This document shows positions 42,339 through 51,389 of a stretch of DNA of 64,000 nt, piece by piece. Source of the DNA: CAJMNU01 sp905214855 (GTDB lineage: Bacteria > Bacillota > Clostridia > Lachnospirales > Lachnospiraceae); NCBI GenBank assembly GCA_937890595.1, contig CALADM010000036.1, positions 34,386 to 98,385 of the forward strand, given 5' to 3'. The position numbers and the translations under genes are program-made. Position 1 is the stretch's first letter; each line of letters opens with the position of its first letter. A model generated the notes under the pieces. The model did no database searches. It saw only the letters and a list, made by a program, of their open reading frames with translations, and was not told where the DNA came from.

Positions 42339-43949
42339 ATGAGATACCAAATTCCTTTAAACAAATGGGATTTCTCTATTGAGCCATTAAACTACCATGA
42401 AAAAGTAACCATCCCACACACATGGAATGTAACAGATGAAGTGATGAAATACCGTGGCATTGCTTCATACAAAACAGATCTATTTATTGATCCTTCTTTC
42501 AAAAATAAAAGAGTATTTCTCTCTTTTCAGGCGGTCTACCATACAGCCCAAGTGTATATCAACGATTCCCTTGCAGGTAGTCATAAACATTCTGGCTTTA
42601 CACCATTTCGCATAGAAGTTACAGATTGGATCCATTTTGGCGAAACCAATACTATTCAAGTCAATGCAGATAACACGCACATAGATGAAATGCTTCCACA
42701 GGATGGTCATTTTGATTGGGCAGATGATGGTGGAATGATCCGAAATGTCTCTCTTCAATTTATGGAAAATGATGCGATCGAATATATGCAGGTTTCTGAA
42801 ACATTTCATATCATGGATGCTGCTCAGTGCAGCGGCACTTTTCATATTCAGACTGCTTTCTTTGACAAACGCCCTCATGATGTTGTTGTATCAGTTATTG
42901 ATTATCACAATAACCATACAAAGATCCAAAAAGCCTTTCCATCTGTTGTAGATCAGATAAATCTGGATTTTCAAGATCTTCTCCTCTGGAATATAGATGC
43001 ACCACATCTTTACCGTATTGTTCTGGAAACTGGCAATGACCGTCTGGAACAGCGCATCGGTCTTCGCAGCATTGAGGTAAAAGGAGAACAGATCCTTCTA
43101 AACCAAAAAGAAATCTATCTCAAAGGATGTGAATGGATGCCCGGATCCCACCCTGACTTTGGCATGGCAGAGCCACTTGAACACAGTATTTTCCGTTTAA
43201 GGCAACTCAAAAATGCCGGCTGTATCTTTACACGTTTCCATTGGCAGCAGGATGACAGTCTTTTTGACTGGTGTGATGAAAATGGTCTCCTTGTACAAGA
43301 AGAGATCCCCTACTGGGGATTTCCAAAAGAGGCAACCCCACTCCAACTCACCATTGCAAAACAACAGGCATCCGAAATGGTATACTTCCACAGCCAGCAT
43401 CCATCAATTATCTTCTGGGGCGTAGGAAATGAGCTTGGCGCACATTGTGAAACAACGATCCAATATGTTGAAGACATGAAATCATACTTTAAATCCCTTG
43501 ATTCTATGCGCCTTGTCAACTATGTATCCAATACCTTGAGCCTTGTCTCAAATATCGACAAAGACGATGCTACCCTTCATGGAGATGTTGCCATGTGGAA
43601 CGATTACCTCGGTCTCTGGGAACCAAGCGACGACATCGAAAATCATGCGATTCGAACTGCAAAAAAAGCCAAGGGAATGCCTCTTATCGTATCCGAATTT
43701 GGTTTATGTGAACCTCATTTTACAGGAGGTGATCCGGCAAGATATGAACTTCTCCAGCAGAGGATCGAACTTTACAACAAAATTGAAAATATCAAGGGAT
43801 ATGTCTGGTTTTCCCTGAATGATTACAGAACACACTGCGGGGAAGCCGGTGAAGATAAGTTCAGACAGAGAATCCACGGTTCTACTGACCTTTATGGCAA
43901 TGAAAAGCCCTCTTACCGCCTTCTTTGCAGTCTCCCCTCTCCATTCTAA
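42339..43949 (+). CDS. Glycoside hydrolase family 2 (beta-galactosidase / beta-glucuronidase type)
   Basis: A 536-residue enzyme, short for GH2, with the sugar-binding jelly roll (1-150), the immunoglobulin-like domain (150-245) and the barrel. The acid/base is Glu365 in IIFWGVGNELGAH, and the nucleophile is Glu453 in LIVSEFGL. No extra C-terminal domains and no signal peptide, so it is likely cytoplasmic and acts on small beta-glycosides. Which sugar cannot be told; the size suits beta-glucuronidase-like members. I chose ATG 42339, with AAGGAGG before it, over an upstream in-frame start. The divergent AraC gene is the likely regulator. Confidence 0.9.
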   Translation: MRYQIPLNKWDFSIEPLNYHEKVTIPHTWNVTDEVMKYRGIASYKTDLFIDPSFKNKRVFLSFQAVYHTAQVYINDSLAGSHKHSGFTPFRIEVTDWIHFGETNTIQVNADNTHIDEMLPQDGHFDWADDGGMIRNVSLQFMENDAIEYMQVSETFHIMDAAQCSGTFHIQTAFFDKRPHDVVVSVIDYHNNHTKIQKAFPSVVDQINLDFQDLLLWNIDAPHLYRIVLETGNDRLEQRIGLRSIEVKGEQILLNQKEIYLKGCEWMPGSHPDFGMAEPLEHSIFRLRQLKNAGCIFTRFHWQQDDSLFDWCDENGLLVQEEIPYWGFPKEATPLQLTIAKQQASEMVYFHSQHPSIIFWGVGNELGAHCETTIQYVEDMKSYFKSLDSMRLVNYVSNTLSLVSNIDKDDATLHGDVAMWNDYLGLWEPSDDIENHAIRTAKKAKGMPLIVSEFGLCEPHFTGGDPARYELLQQRIELYNKIENIKGYVWFSLNDYRTHCGEAGEDKFRQRIHGSTDLYGNEKPSYRLLCSLPSPF

Positions 43950-44019
43950 ACACATGTATTTTGCCCTAGGTCTACAATACCCAGACATTCTATAAGGCAG
44001 ACTTATCTGATTATTCTTA

Positions 44020-44064
44020 AAAAAGGTGAAAGAAACCAAAACCTACGATTTCTTTCACCTTTTT
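44020..44064. terminator. Bidirectional terminator between the GH2 and nhaC genes
   Basis: AAAAAGGTGAAAGAAA (44020-44035) and TTTCTTTCACCTTTTT (44049-44064) form a perfect 16-bp stem around a 13-base loop, with T runs on both strands. It ends the convergent GH2 and nhaC transcripts. Confidence 0.9.
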
Positions 44065-44146
44065 CTACACATAATACTTTTTATTTTCCAGCGATCTTTC
44101 TATCCATTTTCTAGCGAATCAAAGAATTTCTTCCATTCATACTCAT

Positions 44147-45658
44147 CTATCTCTGCAAATTTGTTTTTTTATCCAATGCCTTTACTCTGCTTGTAATAAC
44201 TGCCAAGACAACAACAAGACAGATAAAGGAAACGCCAAGACCGATCCAGCCATTTTCTGTAATTCCTGCGAAAAGATATCCCACTACACAGCATCCTGCT
44301 ACTACCATAGCATATGGGATCTGTGTGGAAACATGATTCAGATGTTTACACTGCGCTCCTGCACTCGCTAAGATCGTAGTATCAGAGATTGGAGAAATAT
44401 GGTCTCCACATACTGCGCCTGCCAGAATAGAAGCAATGGCAATCGTCAGCATATTGATATCTTCTGTTCCAACAACCGCCAATGCGATCGGGATCAGGAT
44501 ACCAAACGTTCCCCATGAAGTCCCTGTTGAAAATGCCAATCCCATTGCTACCAAGAAGAAGATACATGGAAGCATGGATAAGATCAAAGTACTGCCTCCA
44601 ACTACACTTCCCACATATCCGCCAATATTCAGATATGCCTCTCCACACACTCCGGACAAAGTCCATGCCAGACATAAAATCATGATCGCAGGAATCATAG
44701 CCTTGATCCCCACTGTAAAACACTCACAGAACTCATTAAATGTCAGGACACGACGTACCATGTACTGCAAAAAAGTATAAACTAAGGCAAAGAAAGATCC
44801 CAATGCCAAGCTTCTTGCAGCATCACATCCCGCAAATGCCTCCACAATTCCTACTCCGTCCAAAATCCCACCAGTATAGAGCATAGAGCCAATGCATAAA
44901 ACGATCAGCACCAAGATCGGAAGGATCAGGTCCATAACTTTTCCATGTCCACCAGAAGGCAAAGGACTGTCTGCATCCATCGTCTCCTCACCTTTTCGTT
45001 CCACTCTCTCATTGTAACTTCTCATTTTTGCAAAATCAATCTGTGTCACAATCAGATACAGCATAAACACCAATGTCAAAAGTGCATACAGATTGAATGG
45101 AATCGTCTTTAAAAACAAGGAAAAACCATCAATACCAGAATTTTCTGGCAGAGAAGAACCTACTGCGGCTGCCCAGCTTGAAATTGGTGCAATGATACAG
45201 ATCGGTGCTGCAGTTGCATCAATAATATATGCCAGCTTTGCACGGCTGATCTTATATTTATCTGTAACCGGACGCATTACTGTTCCAACAGTAAGGCAGT
45301 TAAAATAATCATCCACAAAGATCACAGTTCCCAAAACAGTGGTTGCTAACATAGCACCTCTTTTATTTTTGATCGTTTTGGATGCCCATTCTCCATATGC
45401 ATTTGATGCACCTGATTTTGTGATCAGTGCCACCAAAATCCCCAAAAATGCCAAGAACAGCAGAATATATGCATTATCCCCAATCTCTCCTGACATAATG
45501 GTAAGGGTCTCTTCCACTGCAAAAAGCGGATTTCCTGCTGTATACAGCAGTGCCCCAGATAAGATTCCTACTAAAAGTGATAGATACACCTCTTTTGTAA
45601 GCAGTGCCAACACAATCGCTACAATAGGAGGAATCAATGAAAAAATTGTACCTGACAT
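44147..45658 (-). CDS. Na+/H+ antiporter, NhaC family
   Basis: A 503-residue membrane protein with about twelve hydrophobic segments. The N-terminal stretch LIPPIVAIVLALLTKEVYLSLLVGILSGALL and the motif VIFVDDYFNCLTVGTVMRPV followed by SRAKLAYIIDATAAPICIIAPISSW are typical of NhaC-type sodium/proton exchangers. AGAVCGDHISPISDTTILASAGA repeats the aspartate pattern in the second half. Some relatives exchange amino acids or organic acids instead, so the substrate is a family inference. It stands alone and is bounded by the terminator at 44020. Confidence 0.85.
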   Translation of the reverse strand: MSGTIFSLIPPIVAIVLALLTKEVYLSLLVGILSGALLYTAGNPLFAVEETLTIMSGEIGDNAYILLFLAFLGILVALITKSGASNAYGEWASKTIKNKRGAMLATTVLGTVIFVDDYFNCLTVGTVMRPVTDKYKISRAKLAYIIDATAAPICIIAPISSWAAAVGSSLPENSGIDGFSLFLKTIPFNLYALLTLVFMLYLIVTQIDFAKMRSYNERVERKGEETMDADSPLPSGGHGKVMDLILPILVLIVLCIGSMLYTGGILDGVGIVEAFAGCDAARSLALGSFFALVYTFLQYMVRRVLTFNEFCECFTVGIKAMIPAIMILCLAWTLSGVCGEAYLNIGGYVGSVVGGSTLILSMLPCIFFLVAMGLAFSTGTSWGTFGILIPIALAVVGTEDINMLTIAIASILAGAVCGDHISPISDTTILASAGAQCKHLNHVSTQIPYAMVVAGCCVVGYLFAGITENGWIGLGVSFICLVVVLAVITSRVKALDKKTNLQR

Positions 45659-45988
45659 AACCTATTCCCTTTCCTTTTCTCACAAAAAGCCGTACGTGTT
45701 ATCACCTCTTCTATACTCCCCGCCGTACTCTTTGTTTTATCATTTTTTGTTGTCTTATCATCGAGATATCTTACAGAAAATCCCATTTTATCTGCATTCC
45801 CGAAAAAATTCCATTTAGTAGTATACCATATTTTTTCTTTTTGTATATCCCCTTCTTCATGGCATTTTTCTATATATTTAATTCAAAAAGTCTTTTGTTC
45901 CTGACATCTACTACATTAAAAAAGAGCAGGTGCCTGTTGGTATTCTCTTGCCGACTTCCTGCTCTCTTCCTGAATCATATTCCGCTTC
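45659..45988. other. Intergenic stretch, only the spoVG terminator seen
   Basis: This 330-base gap holds the upstream region of nhaC and the terminator after spoVG (45923-45965). I see no gene or other structure in the rest. Confidence 0.5.
45918..45965 (-). terminator. Terminator after spoVG
   Basis: AGAGCAGG (45923-45930) pairs with CCTGCTCT (45958-45965), with an inner GTTGG/CCGAC helix. On the minus strand a T run follows at 45922-45918. It lies about 25 bases after the spoVG stop. Confidence 0.75.
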
Positions 45989-46261
45989 CTATGCTTCCAT
46001 TACTTCCAAAGCTGTTGTTTCATATTTATCTAAGATCACGGTCTGGATCATATCTCTTGTCTCAGAATTGATCGGATGGGCAATATCACGGTATTCTCCA
46101 TCTGCAGCTTTTCTGCTCGGCATAGCGATGAAAAGCCCTTTCTCCCCTTCAATCACCTTGATATCATGGATCACAAATTCGTTATCTAATGTAATAGAAA
46201 CGATTGCCTTCATTTTTCCTTCCTTCTCAATTCTTCTTACCCTTACATCTGTAATCTGCAT
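45989..46261 (-). CDS. spoVG: Septation regulator SpoVG
   Basis: A 90-residue SpoVG: MQITDVRVRRIEKEGKMKAI, VTITLD-like SITLDNEFVIHDIKVIEG and LFIAMPSRKAADGEYRDIAHPINSETR are the family hallmarks. SpoVG binds nucleic acids and affects division, capsule and other traits in Firmicutes. It starts 26 bases after glgD on the same strand, so both may share a transcript, and has its own terminator. GGAAGGGGAAATGGGG lies before the ATG. Confidence 0.95.
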   Translation of the reverse strand: MQITDVRVRRIEKEGKMKAIVSITLDNEFVIHDIKVIEGEKGLFIAMPSRKAADGEYRDIAHPINSETRDMIQTVILDKYETTALEVMEA

Positions 46262-46287
46262 ATCCCCATTTCCCCTTCCACTATATC

Positions 46288-47409
46288 TTATAACGTATAT
46301 CTGTCATTCTTTTCTACTACGATCTTGATCTCATCCGGTTTTCCGATGTAAGTAGTATTTGCACGAATGGTGTCTCTGCTCTCCACAATACAGTTCTCAA
46401 TGACTGTATTGTCGCCAATATATACATCGTTCAGAATAATGGAATTCTTAATCACGCAGTTATTGCCTATATATGCTTTCTTAAATAGAACAGAATTCTC
46501 CACAGTACCATTGATAATACATCCGCTGGAAACCAGACTATTCTTTACAATTGCACCTGGATTGTATTTTGCCGGTGGCAGATCATCTACCTTGGAATAT
46601 ACATCAGGATACTGCTTAAAGAAGTATCTGCGTACTTCTGGTTTCAGGAAATCCATATTTGTCTTATAATAAGCATCCACAGATGCGATATTAGACCAGT
46701 ATGTATCTGTTTTATATGCATAGATCCTCTTCAGATTCTTGTAACGAACCAGAATATCACGCACAAAATCATAGCGGTCTTCTGCAGCACAGCGCTCAAT
46801 CAGTTCGATCAGCTGTCTTCTGCGGATCACATAAATACCACATGAAATCGTATTGGATGTTGCTACCATAGGTTTTTCTTCAAACTCAACAATACGTCCG
46901 TCATCATTTGTCTTCACAAGACCAAAACGGGTTACATTCTCATCTGCAGGCATATCCTTGCATACTACTGTGATATCTGCTTTTTTATCAATGTGATATT
47001 CTAACACTTTGTTGAAATCCAGTTTATAAATTCCATCACCGGATGCGATCACCACATATGGTTCATGGCTATTCTTTAAAAATGTCAGATTCTGATAAAG
47101 AGCGTCTGCTGTACCTCTGTACCAGTCATTGCTCTCAGCTGTAATGGTAGGGGTGAAAACATAAAGCCCTCCCTGCTTTCTTCCAAAATCCCACCACTTG
47201 GAAGAACTCAAATGTTCATTCAGGGAACGGGAGTTATACTGTGTAAACACTGCCACACTCTGAATATGGGAATTGCTCATACTGCTAAGTGCAAAATCGA
47301 TACTGCGGTAATTTCCTGCCATTGGCATGGCGGAAATCGCTCTTTTGTTGGACAGTTCTTTCATACGTTTACTGTTGCCGCCAGCTAAAATAATACCTAT
47401 TGCTCTCAT
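46288..47409 (-). CDS. glgD: Glucose-1-phosphate adenylyltransferase subunit GlgD
   Basis: A 373-residue GlgC-like subunit. The nucleotide-binding loop reads LAGGNSKRMKELSNKRAISAMP, where GlgC has GGQGSRL, so the catalytic residues are changed; GlgD is the non-catalytic or regulatory partner known from Firmicutes. A left-handed helix repeat at the end has hexapeptides such as IGNNCVIKNSIILNDVYIGD. It overlaps glgC by four bases (ATGA), so they are translated together. The glgCD complex makes ADP-glucose for glycogen; no glgA or glgB is in the window. Confidence 0.93.
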   Translation of the reverse strand: MRAIGIILAGGNSKRMKELSNKRAISAMPMAGNYRSIDFALSSMSNSHIQSVAVFTQYNSRSLNEHLSSSKWWDFGRKQGGLYVFTPTITAESNDWYRGTADALYQNLTFLKNSHEPYVVIASGDGIYKLDFNKVLEYHIDKKADITVVCKDMPADENVTRFGLVKTNDDGRIVEFEEKPMVATSNTISCGIYVIRRRQLIELIERCAAEDRYDFVRDILVRYKNLKRIYAYKTDTYWSNIASVDAYYKTNMDFLKPEVRRYFFKQYPDVYSKVDDLPPAKYNPGAIVKNSLVSSGCIINGTVENSVLFKKAYIGNNCVIKNSIILNDVYIGDNTVIENCIVESRDTIRANTTYIGKPDEIKIVVEKNDRYTL

Positions 47410-48680
47410 CTTGTTCCACCTGCCTTTACAATGTAGTCTCCGCTCGCCAGCTCTCCGCCCGGATAATCCTCAGGCAGTGTCTCACCAACGATTGCTGTAT
47501 TCCTTCCAATCTTTACATTGTCTGGAACAACACTGTGTTCACCGATGGTAACCAGATCAAACTGGTATACCTTAGCATCATACTTACTTGGAGCATACTC
47601 GCCAGTTCCCACAACCGCATTCTCACCGATTGTGACATCTTCCGCAATGATCGCCTTTTCCACAAATGTTCCTGCACCGATCGTAGTATCTTTCATGATG
47701 ATAGAATCTTTTACAATAGCTCCCTCACCGATTGTAACTCCGGCACCGATAACAGAATTGATCACCTGACCATATACTTCTGTTCCCTCACCGATAACAC
47801 TTCTCTCGATCTTAGCATCTGCAGCAATATACTGAGGCTGGATGTTATCTGCCTTGGTATATATCTTCCAATACTCTTCATATAAATTAAACTCCGGAAT
47901 GATATCGATCAATTCCATATTGGCTTCCCAATAAGATCCCAATGTACCAACATCTTTCCAATATCCATTGTATTCATAAGCAAAGATCCTATCGCCTTTA
48001 CTATGGATATATGGGATGATATGTTTTCCAAAATCGCAACCCGGCTGATCGGACAGTTTGAGCAATGCTTCTTTCAGTACCTTCCAGCTAAAAATGTAAA
48101 TACCCATAGAAGCCAGATTGCTTCTTGGCTGCGGTGGTTTCTCCTCAAATTCTGTGATACGGTTATTCTCATCTGTGATCACCACGCCAAAACGGCTTGC
48201 TTCCTCAATCGGAACCGGCATCGCTGCGATAGTCAGATCCGCTTTGTTCGCTTTGTGGTAATCCAGCATCACTTCATAATCCATCTTATAAATATGGTCA
48301 CCTGACAAAATCAGGACATAGTCTGGATTATAAGTCTCCATATATTCCAAATTCTGATAAATCGCATTTGCAGTACCTGTGTACCAATCACTGCCTTTGC
48401 TCCTCTCATATGGAGGCAGTACCGTCACTCCCCCGACGTTACGGTCTAAATCCCACGGAATTCCAATTCCAATGTGGGTATTTAAACGCAATGGCTGATA
48501 CTGTGTCAGAACACCGACAGTATCCACTCCAGAATTGATACAGTTACTCAATGGAAAATCAATGATCCTATATTTTCCTCCAAAAGATACCGCTGGTTTA
48601 GCAACTTTCTGTGTCAGAACGCCAAGACGGCTTCCTTGCCCTCCGGCAAGCAACATTGCAATCATTTCCTTCTTAATCAC
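47406..48680 (-). CDS. glgC: Glucose-1-phosphate adenylyltransferase, catalytic subunit
   Basis: A 424-residue enzyme that makes ADP-glucose, the first committed step of glycogen synthesis. Motifs: LLAGGQGSRLGVLTQKVAKPAV (nucleotide and catalytic loop), YRIIDFPLSNC, GTANAIYQNL, LSGDHIYKMDY and EFEEKP. The C-terminal beta helix (from about 290) has repeating IGEGTEVYGQVINSVIGAGVT. GTG at 48680 is used with AAGGGGTGAG before it. A -10 box TATAAT lies at 48727-48722 on the minus strand. It is cotranscribed with glgD. Confidence 0.94.
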   Translation of the reverse strand: MIKKEMIAMLLAGGQGSRLGVLTQKVAKPAVSFGGKYRIIDFPLSNCINSGVDTVGVLTQYQPLRLNTHIGIGIPWDLDRNVGGVTVLPPYERSKGSDWYTGTANAIYQNLEYMETYNPDYVLILSGDHIYKMDYEVMLDYHKANKADLTIAAMPVPIEEASRFGVVITDENNRITEFEEKPPQPRSNLASMGIYIFSWKVLKEALLKLSDQPGCDFGKHIIPYIHSKGDRIFAYEYNGYWKDVGTLGSYWEANMELIDIIPEFNLYEEYWKIYTKADNIQPQYIAADAKIERSVIGEGTEVYGQVINSVIGAGVTIGEGAIVKDSIIMKDTTIGAGTFVEKAIIAEDVTIGENAVVGTGEYAPSKYDAKVYQFDLVTIGEHSVVPDNVKIGRNTAIVGETLPEDYPGGELASGDYIVKAGGTR

Positions 48681-48721
48681 GTTATCTCACCCCTTGATGT
48701 TAGTATTTTAATGTATCTCTC

Positions 48722-48727
48722 ATTATA
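48722..48727 (-). promoter_or_regulatory. -10 box of the glgCD promoter
   Basis: TATAAT on the minus strand, 42 bases upstream of the glgC start. The -35 is weak (TTTATT/TTATTT), so the promoter may need an activator. No carbon-catabolite site was recognised nearby. Confidence 0.4.
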
Positions 48728-48919
48728 GCATACTTTTTGTAAATAATAAATAAAATTTTCATATATATTACAACTTTTTTGTACATTTTCCGACACATTT
48801 TGACAATTCCATTTTTAAATCGACATTTTTTTCTATTTTACTATTTCAAGTAGGAATCACATATTCTCCTCTTTCTCACAAAAGTTCCGAAGAAACAAAG
48901 CAAAACGCTGTATCGCCCC

Positions 48920-48948
48920 TTGAATCCACAAAGAAAATACAGTATAAT
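48920..48948 (+). promoter_or_regulatory. Promoter of asnS
   Basis: TTGAAT (48920-48925), 17-base spacer, TATAAT (48943-48948), 48 bases before the asnS start. No T-box leader is present. The 315-base gap between glgC and asnS otherwise holds only AT-rich sequence. Confidence 0.75.
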
Positions 48949-48995
48949 GACCCCATATATCTTGATTTCTTATTATTTTTTAAAGGAGAACTGCT

Positions 48996-50387
48996 ATGAA
49001 ATTGACAACCATTAGAGAGATCTACCGCTCCAGAGAATCCTTCCTGGATCAGGAAGTTACTATTGGCGGATGGATCCGAAGCATCCGTGATTCCAAAGCC
49101 TTTGGTTTCATTGTAGTCAGTGATGGCACTTATTTTGAAACCTTACAGGTTGTTTACCATGATACAATGGCAAATTTTGAGGAAATTTCTAAATTAAATG
49201 TTGGGGCAGCCATCATTGTAAAAGGAACTTTAGTTGCCACACCACAGGCAAAACAGCCTTTTGAAATTCAGGCAACTGAGGTCACTGTAGAGGGAACTTC
49301 TTCCCCAGATTACCCATTGCAGAAAAAACGTCACAGCTTTGAATATCTGCGCACGATTTCTCATCTGCGCCCTCGTACAAACACCTTTCAGGCTGTATTT
49401 CGTGTCCGTTCCCTGATCGCTTATGCGATCCATCAGTATTTTCAGGAGCGTGATTTCGTATATGTCCACACTCCGCTGATCACAGGAAGCGACTGTGAAG
49501 GTGCCGGTGAAATGTTCCAGGTAACTACTATGGATCTGAATAATGTTCCAAAGCAGGAGGACGGTTCTGTAGACTATTCTAAGGATTTCTTCGGAAAGCC
49601 AACCAACCTGACAGTAAGCGGTCAGTTAAATGGTGAAACGTATGCTATGGCATTCCGCAATATTTATACATTTGGTCCGACATTCCGTGCTGAAAACTCT
49701 AACACAACCCGTCATGCAGCTGAATTCTGGATGATTGAACCTGAAATTGTATTCGCTGATTTAAATGATAACATGGCGCTTGCAGAGGGTATGTTAAAAT
49801 ACATTATTAAATACGTTTTGGAGCACGCTCCAGAAGAGATGAATTTCTTAAATCAATTTGTGGACAAGGATCTTCTCAACCGCTTGAACAATGTATTAAA
49901 CTCTGATTTTGGTCATGTTACCTATACAGAAGCAATTGAACTTCTTGAAAAACACAATGATGAGTTTGATTACAAAGTATTCTGGGGATGCGACCTTCAG
50001 ACAGAACATGAACGCTATCTGACAGAAAAAATCTTCAAAAAGCCAGTATTCGTTACTGATTATCCAAAGGATATCAAGGCATTCTACATGAAAATGAACC
50101 CAGACAACAAGACAGTTGCTGCTATGGACTGCTTAGTTCCGGGTATTGGTGAGATCATTGGTGGAAGTCAGCGTGAAGATGATTATGATAAACTGCTTGG
50201 TCGTATGGAAGAACTTGGTTTGAAACCAGAAGACTATGATTTCTATCTGGATCTTCGTAAATACGGTTCTGCACGCCATTCCGGTTTTGGACTTGGATTC
50301 GAAAGATGTGTTATGTACCTGACTGGTATGTCCAACATCCGTGACGTCATTCCATTCCCAAGAACCGTAAACAACTGCGATTTGTAA
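48996..50387 (+). CDS. asnS: Asparaginyl-tRNA synthetase
   Basis: A 463-residue class II synthetase. The N-terminal OB-fold anticodon domain (VTIGGWIRSIRDSKAFGFIVVSDGT) is followed by motif 2 FRAENSNTTRHAAEFWMIEPE and motif 3 GFGLGFERCVMYLTGMSNIRDVIPFPR. FGHVTYTEAIELL and QREDDYDKLLGRMEE are usual for AsnS. RBS AAAGGAGAA precedes the ATG. It has its own promoter and a terminator-like hairpin after the stop. It loads Asn on tRNA-Asn directly. Confidence 0.96.
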   Translation: MKLTTIREIYRSRESFLDQEVTIGGWIRSIRDSKAFGFIVVSDGTYFETLQVVYHDTMANFEEISKLNVGAAIIVKGTLVATPQAKQPFEIQATEVTVEGTSSPDYPLQKKRHSFEYLRTISHLRPRTNTFQAVFRVRSLIAYAIHQYFQERDFVYVHTPLITGSDCEGAGEMFQVTTMDLNNVPKQEDGSVDYSKDFFGKPTNLTVSGQLNGETYAMAFRNIYTFGPTFRAENSNTTRHAAEFWMIEPEIVFADLNDNMALAEGMLKYIIKYVLEHAPEEMNFLNQFVDKDLLNRLNNVLNSDFGHVTYTEAIELLEKHNDEFDYKVFWGCDLQTEHERYLTEKIFKKPVFVTDYPKDIKAFYMKMNPDNKTVAAMDCLVPGIGEIIGGSQREDDYDKLLGRMEELGLKPEDYDFYLDLRKYGSARHSGFGLGFERCVMYLTGMSNIRDVIPFPRTVNNCDL

Positions 50388-50412
50388 AGATACCAAGTGG
50401 CATATTTTAGAA

Positions 50413-50447
50413 GGGGATGATCGACTCTGACAGAATCGATCATCCCC
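50413..50447 (+). terminator. Terminator after asnS
   Basis: GGGGATGATCGA (50413-50424) and TCGATCATCCCC (50436-50447), a perfect 12-bp stem with 11-base loop. The T tract (CTCTTAGTATTACTT) is weak. Confidence 0.7.
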
Positions 50448-50567
50448 CTCTTAGTATTACTTATTTAACATCTTTTTTCTTTTTATTTTTTAAACCAGAC
50501 TTAAAAAAAATATCATGGCAACTCCATAGGACAAATATCACATTTTCCTTTGTTGCATGATTAAAAA

Positions 50568-51188
50568 TCACTCGCAAATTGTTATATCTAATAAATAAGT
50601 ATGCTTCATTTTATTCAATCGCAATGTAATAGAGGACTCTGGAGAATCTGCAAGCACCCATGTGATTATATAGGGAGAATTGAATGCTTCATTTTCCGAA
50701 ACATTAGGAATGTCGATTGTCTGTTTTATTAGATTCGAATTAGAATTCAAGTCATTTATGAGTATAGAGACTGTTTCATTTAAATCTTCTATTTTATCTT
50801 CTTCAAATTTCCAAGAATATCCTGATTTAAATAATCCATCTTCGTTAAAAGCATAGATCACTTCTGCTTTTGCAGGAATCTTATCAATGTTATAGTAAAC
50901 GGGAGGTGATAATGTTGCAACATTCTGCTCTTTTGAATAAAAATAACGCTGACTGTCAAAAGTCTTACTGTTTGGATCTAATACATCTGCACCATATGTG
51001 TTTTCCATAAATTCATCTATTTCCATATTCCAGGCAAATTCCGTATTTGGAAGCAACTCTGTATCATCAAAGATCACATCTGTAAATCGAGATATATTGA
51101 CTGTTTTTTCGGCTGTTTGACGTAAAAAACCATTACAACCAGACAGTAATATCAGAAAAGAAAGGACAAACATTATTTTTTTCTTCAT
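50568..51188 (-). CDS. Hypothetical lipoprotein, 206 residues
   Basis: The signal peptide MKKKIMFVLSFLILLSGC ends in a clear lipobox (LLSGC, Cys18), so the mature protein is anchored to the outer face of the membrane. The rest is acidic and beta-rich by eye, with no family I recognise; near the end ITLRLNKMKHTYLLDITICE includes a late cysteine. It lies alone between asnS and prs. Function unknown. Confidence 0.75.
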   Translation of the reverse strand: MKKKIMFVLSFLILLSGCNGFLRQTAEKTVNISRFTDVIFDDTELLPNTEFAWNMEIDEFMENTYGADVLDPNSKTFDSQRYFYSKEQNVATLSPPVYYNIDKIPAKAEVIYAFNEDGLFKSGYSWKFEEDKIEDLNETVSILINDLNSNSNLIKQTIDIPNVSENEAFNSPYIITWVLADSPESSITLRLNKMKHTYLLDITICE

Positions 51189-51282
51189 GAAAATTCCCCC
51201 TTTTTTTTAATTATATCACATGTTAAATAAGACATATCTTAGTATTTTCATACATATTTTTATTTTATTTTTTAATAGTTAC

Positions 51283-51329
51283 AAAAAAAGCCAGAAAGCA
51301 TAGAAATCTATATTTCTATACTTTCTGAC
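51283..51329 (-). terminator. Terminator after prs
   Basis: GCCAGAAAGCATAGAAAT (51290-51307) and ATTTCTATACTTTCTGAC (51312-51329) pair over 18 positions with two wobble pairs and a 4-base loop. On the minus strand seven T follow. Confidence 0.88.
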
Positions 51330-51389
51330 TTCCTATAAAGTCAAACTGTGTATTTTCTTTTTATACTTCCCACAGTTTCACAACCAATA

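Noticed and set aside
48728..48995. T-box riboswitch before asnS
   Set aside because: No T-box sequence (TGGNACCGCG-like) or specifier hairpin is present; a normal promoter lies close to the start.
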